58,700 nucleotides of DNA from an uncultured Verrucomicrobiota bacterium (GCA_903907925.1 CAIVQB010000126.1:1-58700), one strand, 5' to 3'. Shown: positions 7,714-17,372, counted from the first letter of the stretch. Program-made: numbers and translations. The notes: generated from the sequence alone by a model not told the origin.

Positions 7714-8154
7714 TCAGCCTTCGGTCGCCGCGACCGCCGGGGCACCGGCCTGACCGGGCTGCGGAACGACCACCACGGGCACCGGATAGCGGAGCTTCAT
7801 GACATCATCGACGAGCACCTCGACGTAGTAAACGCCGCCGGCGGGGAATTCGAGCTGACCGAACACGCTGACGTTGGTGACGTTCTGGACCGGATCCGGC
7901 AGGGCCAGCTTCGCCTGGCTCTTGCGCAGGACAGTGGAACCATCGGGTCCGATGATCCGGACCTGTTCGGTGAACTGGCCAACGCCGGCCGTCCAGCGGT
8001 TGATGATGCACAGTTTCGGGGCGACGATGGGAACGCCGGGAACCCGGATCATGCCGATCACGCCGAGGAGGATGAGGTTGCCACTGGCTTCCTGGCGGAC
8101 GTCGTCACAGATCAGGGAGCACTGAAGGTCAGGTAGAATTCGATTCGGAGTCAT
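7714..8154 (-). CDS. DUF6941-like protein
   Basis: Small soluble protein of 146 residues; function unknown. The start ATG at 8152-8154 gives MTPNRILPDLQCSLICDDVR, and longer in-frame ATGs give unlikely N termini. The segment CSLICDDVRQEASGNLILLG near the N terminus and the beta-rich remainder (TVLRKSQAKLALPD, GGVYYVEVLVDD) resemble the DUF6941 family, from memory. No signal peptide or TM helix is visible, and the C-terminal 20 residues are Pro/Ala/Val-rich. It is followed by its own terminator, so it seems monocistronic, downstream of the response regulator on the same strand. Confidence 0.75.
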   Translation of the reverse strand: MTPNRILPDLQCSLICDDVRQEASGNLILLGVIGMIRVPGVPIVAPKLCIINRWTAGVGQFTEQVRIIGPDGSTVLRKSQAKLALPDPVQNVTNVSVFGQLEFPAGGVYYVEVLVDDVMKLRYPVPVVVVPQPGQAGAPAVAATEG

Positions 8155-8267
8155 GAGCGACGTGAAGGTTCCAGCCGGAAGGGCGCAGGTCAAAACTTTC
8201 CCGGAAGCATTCCGCGCGGGCTCCAGCGAGCCACACGGGCCCCCAATTTCCACTTCTAGACGTGCTC

Positions 8268-9020
8268 TTACTCGCGGGAACTGATCCAGGGCCGGTCCCA
8301 ATCCGGATACAGCCGGGGATCAAACTGGCCGAGTTGGATGAGGTCGCGGATGTCGCGAATGATCGTCCGGCGGGAGACGCCGAATTCCCGGGCGAGGCTG
8401 GAGACGTTTGGACGGACGGTAATCCCTCGAAGGCGTTCCTGCACCCGCTGAACCCGTTTGAGACGATCAATGTAGCGGCTGGAGGGTTCGCGCGCATTGC
8501 GGGCGCTGGCGGCCTCGACAGACTGCAACAGATGAATGGCGGCGGCCAATCCACACTCGGTGCGGGCGCGCTCCACGACGACGGCAAGGGCATCAAGGTC
8601 CACCGGCTTTTCGACAATGAAATCCGCCGACAAACCGCCCTGCATCACCTGCAGTTGTTCCCGGAGACCCAACGTTCCCGAAACGATGATCACCGGCACC
8701 TGGGGCGCCGCTTGCTTCAGCCGGTGAACATGGTCGGCGCCGCGGTCCTCGCCGACCAGCACATGATCGAGGATCACCACGTCCGGCGATTGCCGGCGCA
8801 ATACCGACACCGCCTCGCCCACGGTGGGCACGGAAATCAGCCGATACTGAGGCAGAGCATCCACGTAGAGCTGCACCTGAACCGGATCATCTTCGACAAC
8901 GAGAATGCACCCTTGCAAAACCGACGCGGGAAACTCCGCAGGAACCGAGGGCAAATTGAAATCCACCGATTGAGAATCGTGCAATTGTTGCACGGGCGGC
9001 GGCGAGTGATGAGCGTTCAC
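8268..9020 (-). CDS. Response regulator with C-terminal helix-turn-helix
   Basis: Cytoplasmic receiver protein, 250 residues. The REC domain spans about 38-152: acidic pocket VVEDDP (42-46), phosphoacceptor Asp85 in VVILDHVL, and Lys138 in VEKPVD. A helical linker (about 155-195) leads to a compact helix-turn-helix at about 199-230 (SSLAREFGVSRRTIIRDIRD) that looks like the HTH_11/DeoR type rather than the usual OmpR, NarL or Fis outputs. The start overlaps the end of the histidine kinase gene by 4 bases (9017-9020), so the two are a cognate pair. Targets cannot be told from the sequence. Confidence 0.88.
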   Translation of the reverse strand: MNAHHSPPPVQQLHDSQSVDFNLPSVPAEFPASVLQGCILVVEDDPVQVQLYVDALPQYRLISVPTVGEAVSVLRRQSPDVVILDHVLVGEDRGADHVHRLKQAAPQVPVIIVSGTLGLREQLQVMQGGLSADFIVEKPVDLDALAVVVERARTECGLAAAIHLLQSVEAASARNAREPSSRYIDRLKRVQRVQERLRGITVRPNVSSLAREFGVSRRTIIRDIRDLIQLGQFDPRLYPDWDRPWISSRE

Positions 9021-10096
9021 GAAGGGTCGGGGTCAGCGGCTGGTGGAAGAAACAGTTCGAAGGTCGTACCCACGCCGGGTTCGGATGATACCTTCAACCC
9101 CATGCCTTCCTCCGCGGCAAGGGTTTGAACTATGTACAGTCCAAGCCCGGATCCCTTACGGTTTTCCCGATGTTTGGTGGTGAAAAAGGGTTGAAAGAGC
9201 CGCGCCAGATGCTCCGAAGCGATGCCCGGTCCGGTGTCAATAATCCGAAGCCGGATCCAGGGCGGAGCGGTCTTGGGGGTCAGAACCGCCGATCCGAACG
9301 CCATCGTCGCGGCGAAATCCACCTGGATCAACAAACGTCCCTGTTTTTCCATGGCCTCGCAGGCGTTGATGAGCAGGTTCAACAGGATCCGACGGAACGA
9401 AGCGTTGTGAACCGCGGCCATCGGGGCCGATTCCGGAACGGCGACTGAAACCCGGAGTCCGGGAAGAAACTCATCGCGCAGGAGTTGCAGGATGCCGGAG
9501 ATCTCGGCGGCCACATCGGTCTGGCGCGGCACCTCCTCCCGACGTTGTCCGAAGCCCAAAAAGGATTCGACCATCCCCCGAACCTGTTGAATTGAGCTTT
9601 CGATGACCTGAACCCGGCTTTGAACCTCCGGATGTCCCGGCACTGCACGCGAGATCAGCTTGTTCGACATCCGGATGTTCGACAGGTGATTGTTGAGGTC
9701 GTGCAGCAGGCTGGCGGTGAGCAGGCCGAGCGCGTTCAGCCGTTGAGTCTCGGCCAATTCCTCGCGCGCCTGCACGAGTTCCTCCGCCTGCCGTGTCACG
9801 AGGCTCCGCAGCGCCTGAATCTCCCCGCCGAGACGTTGGGTCGCCACCCTTGCGCGAAAGGCCAGCGCCGAGGTGACCGTGATTCCCGCCAGGAGGATCC
9901 CCAGACTGATGCGTTCGGACGGGGGTTGCGATGCGGGTGAAACAGAAGCGCACGCGGGAAGCGCGGCACACATGAGGAAGAGGACCCAACACCAGTCGGG
10001 AACCGATTTCCGGGAAGATCGGTACCAAAGCCGTTTCAGTACTGCAGCATCGACCCGATCCCCCAATGCCGCCGGCCCTCCTTGAAGCCCAAGCAT
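9017..10096 (-). CDS. Membrane histidine kinase
   Basis: Sensor kinase of 359 residues from the ATG at 10094-10096; an in-frame ATG at 10204 is possible but gives an implausible N terminus. Hydrophobic segments lie at about 34-50 and 63-80, then a coiled-coil linker (85-120, [19 protein letters not shown]). The phosphorylated His132 sits in LLHDLNNHL, an NtrB-like dimerisation box. The ATPase domain shows [10 protein letters not shown] (N box), DTGPGI (G1), FQPFFTTK (F box) and GSGLGLYI (G2). There is no recognisable periplasmic ligand domain, so the signal may be sensed in the membrane. It lies upstream of the response regulator in the same operon, and divergent from superoxide dismutase. 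Confidence 0.9.
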   Translation of the reverse strand: MLGLQGGPAALGDRVDAAVLKRLWYRSSRKSVPDWCWVLFLMCAALPACASVSPASQPPSERISLGILLAGITVTSALAFRARVATQRLGGEIQALRSLVTRQAEELVQAREELAETQRLNALGLLTASLLHDLNNHLSNIRMSNKLISRAVPGHPEVQSRVQVIESSIQQVRGMVESFLGFGQRREEVPRQTDVAAEISGILQLLRDEFLPGLRVSVAVPESAPMAAVHNASFRRILLNLLINACEAMEKQGRLLIQVDFAATMAFGSAVLTPKTAPPWIRLRIIDTGPGIASEHLARLFQPFFTTKHRENRKGSGLGLYIVQTLAAEEGMGLKVSSEPGVGTTFELFLPPAADPDPS

Positions 10097-10256
10097 GCCG
10101 AAATCTCTACCCGACCTGTTTCCGTCTGCCCAGCCCGATTGTTGTCGGTCCAACGAGCGGCCGCCCGCTCCGCATCGAACCCACCCTTGCGGGCGAGCCT
10201 CCACCCGTTACCTTCCCGGCCGTCCGCTCAACGCAACCACACTCTTTCATTCCATT

Positions 10257-10880
10257 ATGGCCTTCGAACTCGCCCCCCTTCCGTACGCTCAGGATGCCCT
10301 TGAACCGCACATCGACGCGGCCACCATGGGCATTCACCACGGTAAACATCACGCCGCCTACGTCACCAACCTGAACAAGGCCATCGCCGGCACCGCGCTG
10401 GAATCGAAATCCCTTGAGGCCATCCTCACCGATCTCGCCGCGGCTCCCGACGCGATCCGCGGACCGGTCCGCAACAACGGCGGCGGTCATTGGAACCACA
10501 CCTTCTTCTGGAACATTCTCGCCCCGCACGCCGGTGGTGCCCCGACGGGCGACCTCGCCGCGGCGATCACCGCCAGCTTCGGCAGCTTCGATGCCTTCAA
10601 GGAGAAGTTTGAAGCCGCCGGTGTTGGTCGTTTCGGTTCCGGTTGGGCCTGGCTCGTTGTGAACGGCGGGAAATTGGAGATCGTCTCCACCGCCAATCAG
10701 GACAATCCGCTCATGGGCAAAGCCATCTCTGGTGTCGAAGGAAAAGCGATCCTCGGCGTCGATGTCTGGGAACACGCCTATTATCTCAAATACCAGAACC
10801 TGCGCGCCGCCTATCTCAAGGCCGTCTGGAACGTGGTCAACTGGAACGCCGTTGCCACCCACTTCGCCGCCGCCAAGTAA
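10257..10880 (+). CDS. Superoxide dismutase, Fe/Mn type
   Basis: Converts superoxide to hydrogen peroxide and oxygen; 207 residues. The four metal ligands are visible: His27 (GIHHGKHH), His81 ([11 protein letters not shown]), and Asp169 and His173 ([10 protein letters not shown]). GGGHWNH and the GSGWAWLVV region are more typical of the Mn or cambialistic form, but metal choice is an inference. The ATG at 10257 gives the canonical [10 protein letters not shown] start, and no signal peptide is present, so it is cytoplasmic. Followed by a strong terminator at 10906-10938. Confidence 0.95.
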   Translation: MAFELAPLPYAQDALEPHIDAATMGIHHGKHHAAYVTNLNKAIAGTALESKSLEAILTDLAAAPDAIRGPVRNNGGGHWNHTFFWNILAPHAGGAPTGDLAAAITASFGSFDAFKEKFEAAGVGRFGSGWAWLVVNGGKLEIVSTANQDNPLMGKAISGVEGKAILGVDVWEHAYYLKYQNLRAAYLKAVWNVVNWNAVATHFAAAK

Positions 10881-10905
10881 CGGCGTCGCCGCTGTTCGTT
10901 CTCTG

Positions 10906-10938
10906 ACGCCGCCCACATCCGGGCGGCGTTTTTGTTTT
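10906..10938 (+). terminator. Terminator after superoxide dismutase
   Basis: A 9-bp perfect stem (ACGCCGCCC / GGGCGGCGT) with a 6-nt loop is followed by TTTTGTTTT. Confidence 0.9.
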
Positions 10939-11063
10939 CCCTTGTCAATTCCCGGTCACGGCCCTTGATGTTTCACACCGTGGCTGACGTGTTCGTTCGA
11001 CGCGAAACCCAACTCCCCTGCCCGCCGGCACCCGCGCCGGCTCGGCGGCACTCTAGTCGGGCA

Positions 11064-12560
11064 ATGGGCATTTTCCGAGCCCTTCCGGTCTGCCTTCTGT
11101 TGATCAGCATGTGGGTAATGCCCGTCGTCGGCCGCGCGGCACCCGATCTTTGGGCCGAACTGCAATCCCGCGGCGTGCTCCGCTGGGGCAACGACGCCGA
11201 GGGCGGTGCCCCCTACATCTATCATGATCCCGCCCACCCGGAGATCCTGACCGGATTCGAAGTCGATCTCGCCGCCGCACTCGCTGCTCAACTCCACCTG
11301 CAGTCCCAATTCGTCCAGAACAACTGGGACATGCTGATTCCCGCCCTCCGCCAGGGCGGATCGATCGATATCATCCTCGCCGGCCTCGAACGCAGTCCGG
11401 AGAATCTCGCCAAGGTGGCGATGAGCCGGCCTTATTTTTTCTTCGCCCAACAATTGGTGGTGCGCACCGGCACCCCGGTGGTTCACGAACTCGACGGCCT
11501 TCAGGGAAAACGCATCGGCGTGTTGTCGGGAACCGCTTCCCAACATCTCGCCGAGGCCCAGGGCGGGCTCCAAGTGAAGGTCTATCAGGACAACGTGAAC
11601 TACTTCCGGGATCTTGAAGTCGGCCGACTCGACGCAGTCCTGACCGACACCCCCATCGCCCACGCCTATCTCGCCGGGAATACCAAGCTCATGCCCGCAG
11701 GACCGCCGTTTGCACGCGGCACTTATGCGATCGCGGTACGCCATCAGGACGCAGCCCTCCTCGAAGTCCTCAACACCGCACTCGGCTCGTTGATCGCCGA
11801 CGGGACCCTGGAACGGATCTACACCCGCTACGGCCTGTGGAACGGTGATCAAACCGCGCTCGTCGATTGGAAGGAAACCGGGCAGGTCGGGGAACAACAC
11901 CGGTCAACGCTTCGCGAATGGACCACCTACCTGCCACTGCTGCTGAACGGCGCCATCACCACCGTCTGGGTCACCTGCTGTGGGATGGCCCTCGCCGTGG
12001 CGTGGGGATTGGTCCTGGCGCTGACCCGGCTGGAAGCACCCGCTCCGTTTCGATGGGCAGCGATCGCCTACATCGAAGTCTTCCGCGGCACCCCGTTGCT
12101 GCTGCAGATCTATTTCCTCTATTTCGGACTCGCCCAGCAATTCGGTCTGCGATTGCCCGCGGGCGCCGCGGCGGTGATTTCTCTCGGACTGAACTACGCG
12201 GCGAATGAAGCGGAGAATTATCGGGCCGGACTGCAGGCCGTCCCCCGCGGTCAGAGTGAAGCCGCAGCCGCGCTGGGCATGAGTCGCTGGCTCGCGCTGC
12301 GCCGGGTGCTCCTGCCCCAGGCCTTTCGCATCAGCCTGCCCAGCATCACCAACGACTTCATCGCCATGTTCAAGGACTCGTCGATCGTCTCGGTGATCGC
12401 GCTGGTGGAACTCACCAAGCAATACCAGATCCGCGCCATCGACACCGGTGACTATGTGGGATTGGGGCTGATGACGGCGGGCATCTATTTCGCCATGAGT
12501 TATACCGCATCGCTCGGAGCGCGGTGGCTGGAAAGGAGGCTGCATCATGATCCACGTTGA
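11064..12560 (+). CDS. Amino-acid ABC transporter, substrate-binding protein fused to permease
   Basis: A single 498-residue chain joins two transporter parts. A signal sequence (MGIFRALPVCLLLISMWV) leads to a type-3 solute-binding domain (about 28-265: LRWGNDAEGGAPYIYHDP, LTGFEVDLAAALAAQL, FVQNNWDMLIPALRQG, GKRIGVLSGTASQHL). A polar-amino-acid permease domain follows (about 285-490: LLNGAITTVWVTCCGMALA, YIEVFRGTPLLLQIYFLY, and the EAA loop EAAAALGMSRWLALRRVLLP). This is the GlnP-like architecture in which the receptor is tethered to the pore. The ATG at 11064 is chosen because it starts the signal peptide. It overlaps the ATPase gene by 14 bases. The substrate is probably a polar amino acid such as glutamine or glutamate, but this is not shown. 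Confidence 0.92.
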   Translation: MGIFRALPVCLLLISMWVMPVVGRAAPDLWAELQSRGVLRWGNDAEGGAPYIYHDPAHPEILTGFEVDLAAALAAQLHLQSQFVQNNWDMLIPALRQGGSIDIILAGLERSPENLAKVAMSRPYFFFAQQLVVRTGTPVVHELDGLQGKRIGVLSGTASQHLAEAQGGLQVKVYQDNVNYFRDLEVGRLDAVLTDTPIAHAYLAGNTKLMPAGPPFARGTYAIAVRHQDAALLEVLNTALGSLIADGTLERIYTRYGLWNGDQTALVDWKETGQVGEQHRSTLREWTTYLPLLLNGAITTVWVTCCGMALAVAWGLVLALTRLEAPAPFRWAAIAYIEVFRGTPLLLQIYFLYFGLAQQFGLRLPAGAAAVISLGLNYAANEAENYRAGLQAVPRGQSEAAAALGMSRWLALRRVLLPQAFRISLPSITNDFIAMFKDSSIVSVIALVELTKQYQIRAIDTGDYVGLGLMTAGIYFAMSYTASLGARWLERRLHHDPR

Positions 12561-13287
12561 AGGCCTCACCAAGCGGTTCGGGTCGGTGAATGTTCTCGAC
12601 GGCATCGACCATCTTCAGGCGTCGGCCGAGGCGGTGGTGTTGATCGGCCCCAGCGGCTGCGGCAAAAGCACCTTTCTCCGCTGCCTCAACCAGCTCGAAC
12701 GGCCGGACGCCGGACGGATCACCATCGACGGGCTGACCCTCGAGGCCGGCGCGACGGTCGACCGCGAGCGCCAGCGCCAGTTGCGGCTCCGGTCGGGCAT
12801 GGTCTTCCAGCAGTTCCATCTTTTCCCGCACCGGACCGCATTGGAAAACATCATGGAAGGCCCGCTCCACGTGTTGAAGGAATCTCGAACCGCGGCGGAA
12901 TCGCGGGCGCGGGCTCTGCTGCAGAAGGTTGGTCTCTCGGACCGGGCCGACCACCTCCCGTCTCAGCTCTCCGGCGGTCAGCAACAACGGGTGGCGATCG
13001 CCCGCGCACTCGCGATGCGGCCCCGGGTGATGCTGTTCGATGAACCCACCAGCGCACTCGATCCCGAGCTGCGCGGGGAGGTCCTGTCCGTGCTCCGCGA
13101 ACTCCGCCAGGAAGGCATGACCATGCTGGTGATCACTCACGAAATGGAATTCGCCCGTGAGATCGCCGATCGCGTCCTGTTCTTCAACGGCGGACGCGTT
13201 CTCGAATCCGGCCCGCCCGAGCAGGTGTTGCTGGATCCTGTCCAGGAACGAACCCGGGAATTCCTTCGCAAGGTTCGGACGGCTTGA
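12547..13287 (+). CDS. Amino-acid ABC transporter ATP-binding protein
   Basis: ATPase of the polar amino-acid uptake family (GlnQ/ArtP type), 246 residues. Walker A is GPSGCGKST (34-42), the Q-loop is in MVFQQFHLFPH, the signature is LSGGQQQR (141-148), Walker B is VMLFDEP with its Glu, the D-loop follows as SALD, and the switch His is in VITHEM (198). The start ATG is inside the end of the permease gene and follows a strong AAAGGAGG ribosome-binding site, so the two are made together. A 6-7 bp hairpin at 13288-13303, right after the stop, could be a weak terminator. Confidence 0.95.
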   Translation: MIHVEGLTKRFGSVNVLDGIDHLQASAEAVVLIGPSGCGKSTFLRCLNQLERPDAGRITIDGLTLEAGATVDRERQRQLRLRSGMVFQQFHLFPHRTALENIMEGPLHVLKESRTAAESRARALLQKVGLSDRADHLPSQLSGGQQQRVAIARALAMRPRVMLFDEPTSALDPELRGEVLSVLRELRQEGMTMLVITHEMEFAREIADRVLFFNGGRVLESGPPEQVLLDPVQERTREFLRKVRTA

Positions 13288-13394
13288 GAGCCCGCTCGGG
13301 CTCAGTTGCTTTGAATCCGGACAGTTGCAGAGGCCGTCCCAGAACGGTGGACCGCGATTGCCAATCGTTCGACGATTCGGGCAGGCTGACGGCA

Positions 13395-16238
13395 ATGTTC
13401 CTCCGCGGCTGGCTCCTGATCTGCATGCTGCTGGGTGCGTCCGGACGGCCCGCTTGGGGACAATCCCCGCCACCCGCCGCCGGATACGCGCTCGCGTTCA
13501 ATGGCAGCAACACCACGGTCCGACTGCCCCGGACCCGTTTCAACGGGCTTCAGGACGTCACGGTGGAGGGCTGGATCCGTTTCGACCAGTTCACCAGCTA
13601 CTCCCGGTTTTTCGACGTCGGATCAGCGTTCAATTCCGTCAACGTCACCCATTTCCACACCTCGCCGAACCTCATGGCCGAGGTATGGAAGGATCGAACC
13701 AATCGTGCCGCGCTCCATGTCACCGGCCTGCTCCAGACCAACGAATGGTTTCACCTCGCTCTCGTCTCCGGAAGCCAGGGGATGCATCTCTTCTTCAACG
13801 GACGCGAGATCGCCAGCAATCCCTCGCCGCTGGGATTCGGTGTCCTGAACACCAACGGGCAGGCTCTTCTCGGGAGAAGCACCTGGGACGATGCGAACGT
13901 GTTTCTGGCGGGCGCGGTCACCGAACTCCGCGTGTGGAATTCCGCCCGAACTGCGGACCAAATCGCTGGGAACTACCTTCACCGCATCGAAAGCCCCGCC
14001 CCCGGGTTGCTCGCCCGTTGGTCGCTCGATGACACTTCGAAAGGGCTTGTCCCGGCTGACCGGGCGCAGATCGACGGAGGTCACACCTTCATCCCCTTCG
14101 CAGCGCCCGAACCGGCGGCGTTGAGTCATCCGGCGATCGTCTCCGGCCTCGTGCTCGACGCCGACGGACACCCGATCAACCTCGCCCAAATCCGGCTGCG
14201 CGATGCCAGTGGTCGCGTTCTCGCCGCCGGTCGAACCGGAACGCTCGGCCGATCCGCGCTCATCCTGCGCGACGAATCGGAGGATCCCGATCCCAACAAC
14301 CATCACCGCCCGACGCCTCAACGGGAAACCAACGCCCTGCCGCAGTTCGGCAGCGAGATTGCAGGCAATGGACGGTTCCTGCTTGCGATTCGCCAGACCA
14401 ATCAACCGCTCACGCTCGACGTGTTGGATCCACGGGGACGAACGACGTTCGAAGACCTGCGGTTCGTCGCCGACGAACGACGGCAGTTGACGATTCGCAT
14501 CGCCACCGCCCAGGCGAGCAAACAGACCACCAACATCTTTGCCACCGCGCTGGTGGCCGATCTGCACGACCCGGAGCCCTGGGTCCGGGAGATGACCGCC
14601 ATCGACCTCGCCACCATCGGCCAGATCCCGCACGTCGCCTCGGCGCTGGCGAGCGTGTTTGCATTTGATCCGAATCCACGCGTGCGGGAAACGGCGGGCG
14701 CCCAGTTGGACCTGCTGGCCCACCAATCGCCGGTCGCCGCCGCAGCGCTGCTGGAAGATTCCAAGGTGTTCCGGAATCCGGTTTATCTGAGGAGATTTCA
14801 ACGGTCGTTGCGCAATCAGCCGGTTCCCGAGGGGCTCGCGGCGATCTACAGCCGTCGTTCGCTGGCCGTTTCATTGCTGTTCGCCGGCATCCTCGGATCG
14901 TTCTCGATGCTGCATTTGTTCCTCTTCCTCTGCGACCGCCGGAAGCATGCGGACGGATACACCGCTCTGTTCACCGGATTCGGCGTCCTGCAAGTGCTCA
15001 TCTCTGAATGGAATCGCGATGACTCCACGGTGTTTGGATGGGTGAGCCTTCCACTGCTTTCGATCACCTACATGATCGGCCTGCGGCTCGTGTACAACCT
15101 CTTCTCCGAACGGGTGGCACGGCGCTACTACGTGCTGTGGGCGGTCTGCATCGTGTTCGTCTTCGGTATGTGGCGGGGAACCCAAGGCGGCGGCTGGATC
15201 ATGCTGGCGGCGTTCAGTTTCTTCAGCCTGGTGTTCGTGATCCTCGTGGCGAGCGAGATGCTCCGCATTGCGCATCGCGCCTACCGGGCCCGCCGTCCGG
15301 GATCGGTGCTCATCGGTTGCGGCCTTTTGGTGTTTTACGTCTGCCAGTTCGTCGGTCCGTTTTCTGCAGCGCTGTTCGATGAACTGTGGGGCGTGTGGCT
15401 GTTTCCTGCCGGCATGACGGCCTTCGTCGTCGCCGCGTCGCTACACCTGGCGCGAGAATTTGTCGGAACGAATCGCGCGCTGCGACAGGCCCACGAAAAC
15501 ATCAGCGCCAGCCAGAAGCGCCTCGCCAACGACATTCAGGAAGCCGCCGACTATGTCCGATCCCTCCTCCCGGCGCCGCTGACCACCGGACCGGTCCGCA
15601 CGGAATGGGTGTTCCAGCCGTCCTCGGAATTGGGTGGCGACGCCTTCGGATACCACTGGCTGGATGCGGACCGCCTGGTGATGTACCTGCTCGACGTCTG
15701 CGGTCACGGCGTCGGCAGCGCGCTGTTGTCGGTCAGCGTGATGAACGCGCTGCGGACGCGGACCCTGGCCGGCGTGGATTTCGGTGATCCAGCGGCGGTG
15801 TTGTCCGGACTGAACCAGTCCTTTCCGATGGATGCCAATCGCGACCAATATTTTACCCTGTGGTATGGCGTCTACGACTGCCGGTCACGCTCGCTTCGAT
15901 ACGCCAGCGGGGGGCATCCGCCGGCGTTCCTGTTGGCACCGGGCGTGCCGGCTCTTTCGCTACGGACCCACGGACCCCCGATCGGATTCCTGCCCGACGC
16001 CACTTTCAAGACGGCTCAAATCACCGTCGCACCGTCCGCGGTCCTGCATGTCATCAGCGACGGCGTCTATGAACTGCTGCGGCGCGACGGACGGGTGGCA
16101 ACGCTCACCGATCTTGAGCGTGAACTCCAAACGCACCGTTGGAGTCGCGCTTCCGATCTGCTCGTCCGCGCCACCGATCGCAGCCGCTTTGGCCCCTTGG
16201 ACGACGACCTGTCGGCGCTGACGATCACCCTGGATTGA
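13395..16238 (+). CDS. LamG-HEAT-transmembrane-SpoIIE phosphatase chimera
   Basis: Membrane protein phosphatase, 947 residues from the ATG at 13395, which begins a signal peptide. In order: a LamG/concanavalin-like jelly roll (about 27-212, ending LRVWNSARTADQIAGNYLH and LLARWSLDD); a segment resembling a carboxypeptidase-regulatory Ig-like fold (SGLVLDADGHPINLAQIRLR); HEAT-like repeats (about 388-458, PEPWVREMTAIDLATIG and NPRVRETAGAQLDLLA); about seven TM helices (490-689), like a 7TMR sensor; a short coiled coil (ALRQAHENISASQKRLAND); and a SpoIIE/RsbU-type PP2C phosphatase (about 708-945, SELGGDAFGYHWLD, LLDVCGHGVGSALLS, YASGGHPPAFLL). The family usually dephosphorylates anti-sigma-factor antagonists. 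The order suggests an outside sensor driving an inside phosphatase. No partner kinase or antagonist is adjacent. Confidence 0.87.
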   Translation: MFLRGWLLICMLLGASGRPAWGQSPPPAAGYALAFNGSNTTVRLPRTRFNGLQDVTVEGWIRFDQFTSYSRFFDVGSAFNSVNVTHFHTSPNLMAEVWKDRTNRAALHVTGLLQTNEWFHLALVSGSQGMHLFFNGREIASNPSPLGFGVLNTNGQALLGRSTWDDANVFLAGAVTELRVWNSARTADQIAGNYLHRIESPAPGLLARWSLDDTSKGLVPADRAQIDGGHTFIPFAAPEPAALSHPAIVSGLVLDADGHPINLAQIRLRDASGRVLAAGRTGTLGRSALILRDESEDPDPNNHHRPTPQRETNALPQFGSEIAGNGRFLLAIRQTNQPLTLDVLDPRGRTTFEDLRFVADERRQLTIRIATAQASKQTTNIFATALVADLHDPEPWVREMTAIDLATIGQIPHVASALASVFAFDPNPRVRETAGAQLDLLAHQSPVAAAALLEDSKVFRNPVYLRRFQRSLRNQPVPEGLAAIYSRRSLAVSLLFAGILGSFSMLHLFLFLCDRRKHADGYTALFTGFGVLQVLISEWNRDDSTVFGWVSLPLLSITYMIGLRLVYNLFSERVARRYYVLWAVCIVFVFGMWRGTQGGGWIMLAAFSFFSLVFVILVASEMLRIAHRAYRARRPGSVLIGCGLLVFYVCQFVGPFSAALFDELWGVWLFPAGMTAFVVAASLHLAREFVGTNRALRQAHENISASQKRLANDIQEAADYVRSLLPAPLTTGPVRTEWVFQPSSELGGDAFGYHWLDADRLVMYLLDVCGHGVGSALLSVSVMNALRTRTLAGVDFGDPAAVLSGLNQSFPMDANRDQYFTLWYGVYDCRSRSLRYASGGHPPAFLLAPGVPALSLRTHGPPIGFLPDATFKTAQITVAPSAVLHVISDGVYELLRRDGRVATLTDLERELQTHRWSRASDLLVRATDRSRFGPLDDDLSALTITLD

Positions 16239-16363
16239 GGGGTTCAGCTGGGGCGACCAGGCCGGCCGCTTGTCCATTGCCCGCACCGGTTCCCTCCGAT
16301 TAGAATGCGCTCTTCCGTCACACACACGACGATCGTCCGTATCAATCCATAGCTCCTGATCCC

Positions 16364-17254
16364 ATGCCCAACCCCTGGACCGGCAAAGGTAATCCCTACA
16401 CCCGCAAGGAAGTCCGCGACCGCCTGATGAGCACCATCAAGAAGGGCGACGCCATAATCGCGGGCGGCGCGGGCACGGGCATCAGCGCCAAGTTCATCGA
16501 GAAGGGCGGCGCCGACCTCATCATTATCTACAATTCCGGCCGGTTCCGCATGATGGGCCACGGCTCGACCGCCGGCATGATGGCGTATGGCGATGCCAAT
16601 GCGATCGCGATGGAGATCGGCGAATACGAGGTGCTGCCCGTGGTCGAGGAATGCCCGGTGATCTGCGGCGTGCATGCCACCGATCCCCGCCGCCGCATGT
16701 GGCACTGGCTCGGCAAGGTAAAGGAGATGGGCTTCAGCGGTGTGAACAATTTCCCCACTCACACCATCATCGACGGCCATTTCCGCGGCGTGCTGGAAGA
16801 GACCGGCATGAGCGTGAAGAAGGAATACGAAATGGTCGCGCTCGCGCGGCGCATGGATCTGTTCTCGGTGGTCTCTGTCGGTTCGCCGGAGGAAGCCATC
16901 GAGATGGCGAAGGCCGGCGCGGACTCGATCATCGCGCACGTCGGCACCACGGTCGGCGGCAGCATCGGCGTGAAGAGCGCGGTGAAGAGCTGGGATTTCA
17001 CGATCAAACGGACGCAGGAGATCATCGATGCCGCGTCGAGCGTGCGGAAGGACATCTTCTTCCTCTGCCACGGCGGCCCGATCAACACCCCCGCCGACGC
17101 CGACCGCGTGATGAAGGCCACCGACGCCGTCGGTTTCGTCGGCGCCACCAGCCTCGAACGCATGGGCATCGAAGCCTCCCTCACCAACCTGACCCGCGAG
17201 TTCAAGGCCCTGAAGGCCCCTGGCGCAAAAGCCTTCACCAAGCGGAATAAGTAG
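16364..17254 (+). CDS. Phosphoenolpyruvate-hydrolase-like TIM-barrel protein
   Basis: TIM-barrel protein of the PEP-hydrolase/IGPS-like family (Pfam PEP_hydrolase, from memory), 296 residues. Recognisable segments are KGDAIIAGGAGTGISAKFIE near the N terminus, DLIIIYNSGRFRMMGHGSTA, FSGVNNFPTHTIIDGHFR, SIIAHVGTTVGGSIGV and FFLCHGGPINTPADADRVM. In many bacteria this domain is fused to, or next to, a Tm-1-like ATP-binding UPF0261 protein; here it is alone. Its true reaction is poorly known. The ATG at 16364 has no obvious ribosome-binding site but gives a natural N terminus. Confidence 0.85.
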   Translation: MPNPWTGKGNPYTRKEVRDRLMSTIKKGDAIIAGGAGTGISAKFIEKGGADLIIIYNSGRFRMMGHGSTAGMMAYGDANAIAMEIGEYEVLPVVEECPVICGVHATDPRRRMWHWLGKVKEMGFSGVNNFPTHTIIDGHFRGVLEETGMSVKKEYEMVALARRMDLFSVVSVGSPEEAIEMAKAGADSIIAHVGTTVGGSIGVKSAVKSWDFTIKRTQEIIDAASSVRKDIFFLCHGGPINTPADADRVMKATDAVGFVGATSLERMGIEASLTNLTREFKALKAPGAKAFTKRNK

Positions 17255-17372
17255 ACGAAACGTGGTGCCGCATGGTCCACACACATGCCTTGAAGCCATG
17301 TTCCGCGGGGTGTTTCAGGGCGGGTTTCGTCCCCAAATGCCATCGGTGGCAACCTGTCTTAGCTTGCCGTTA

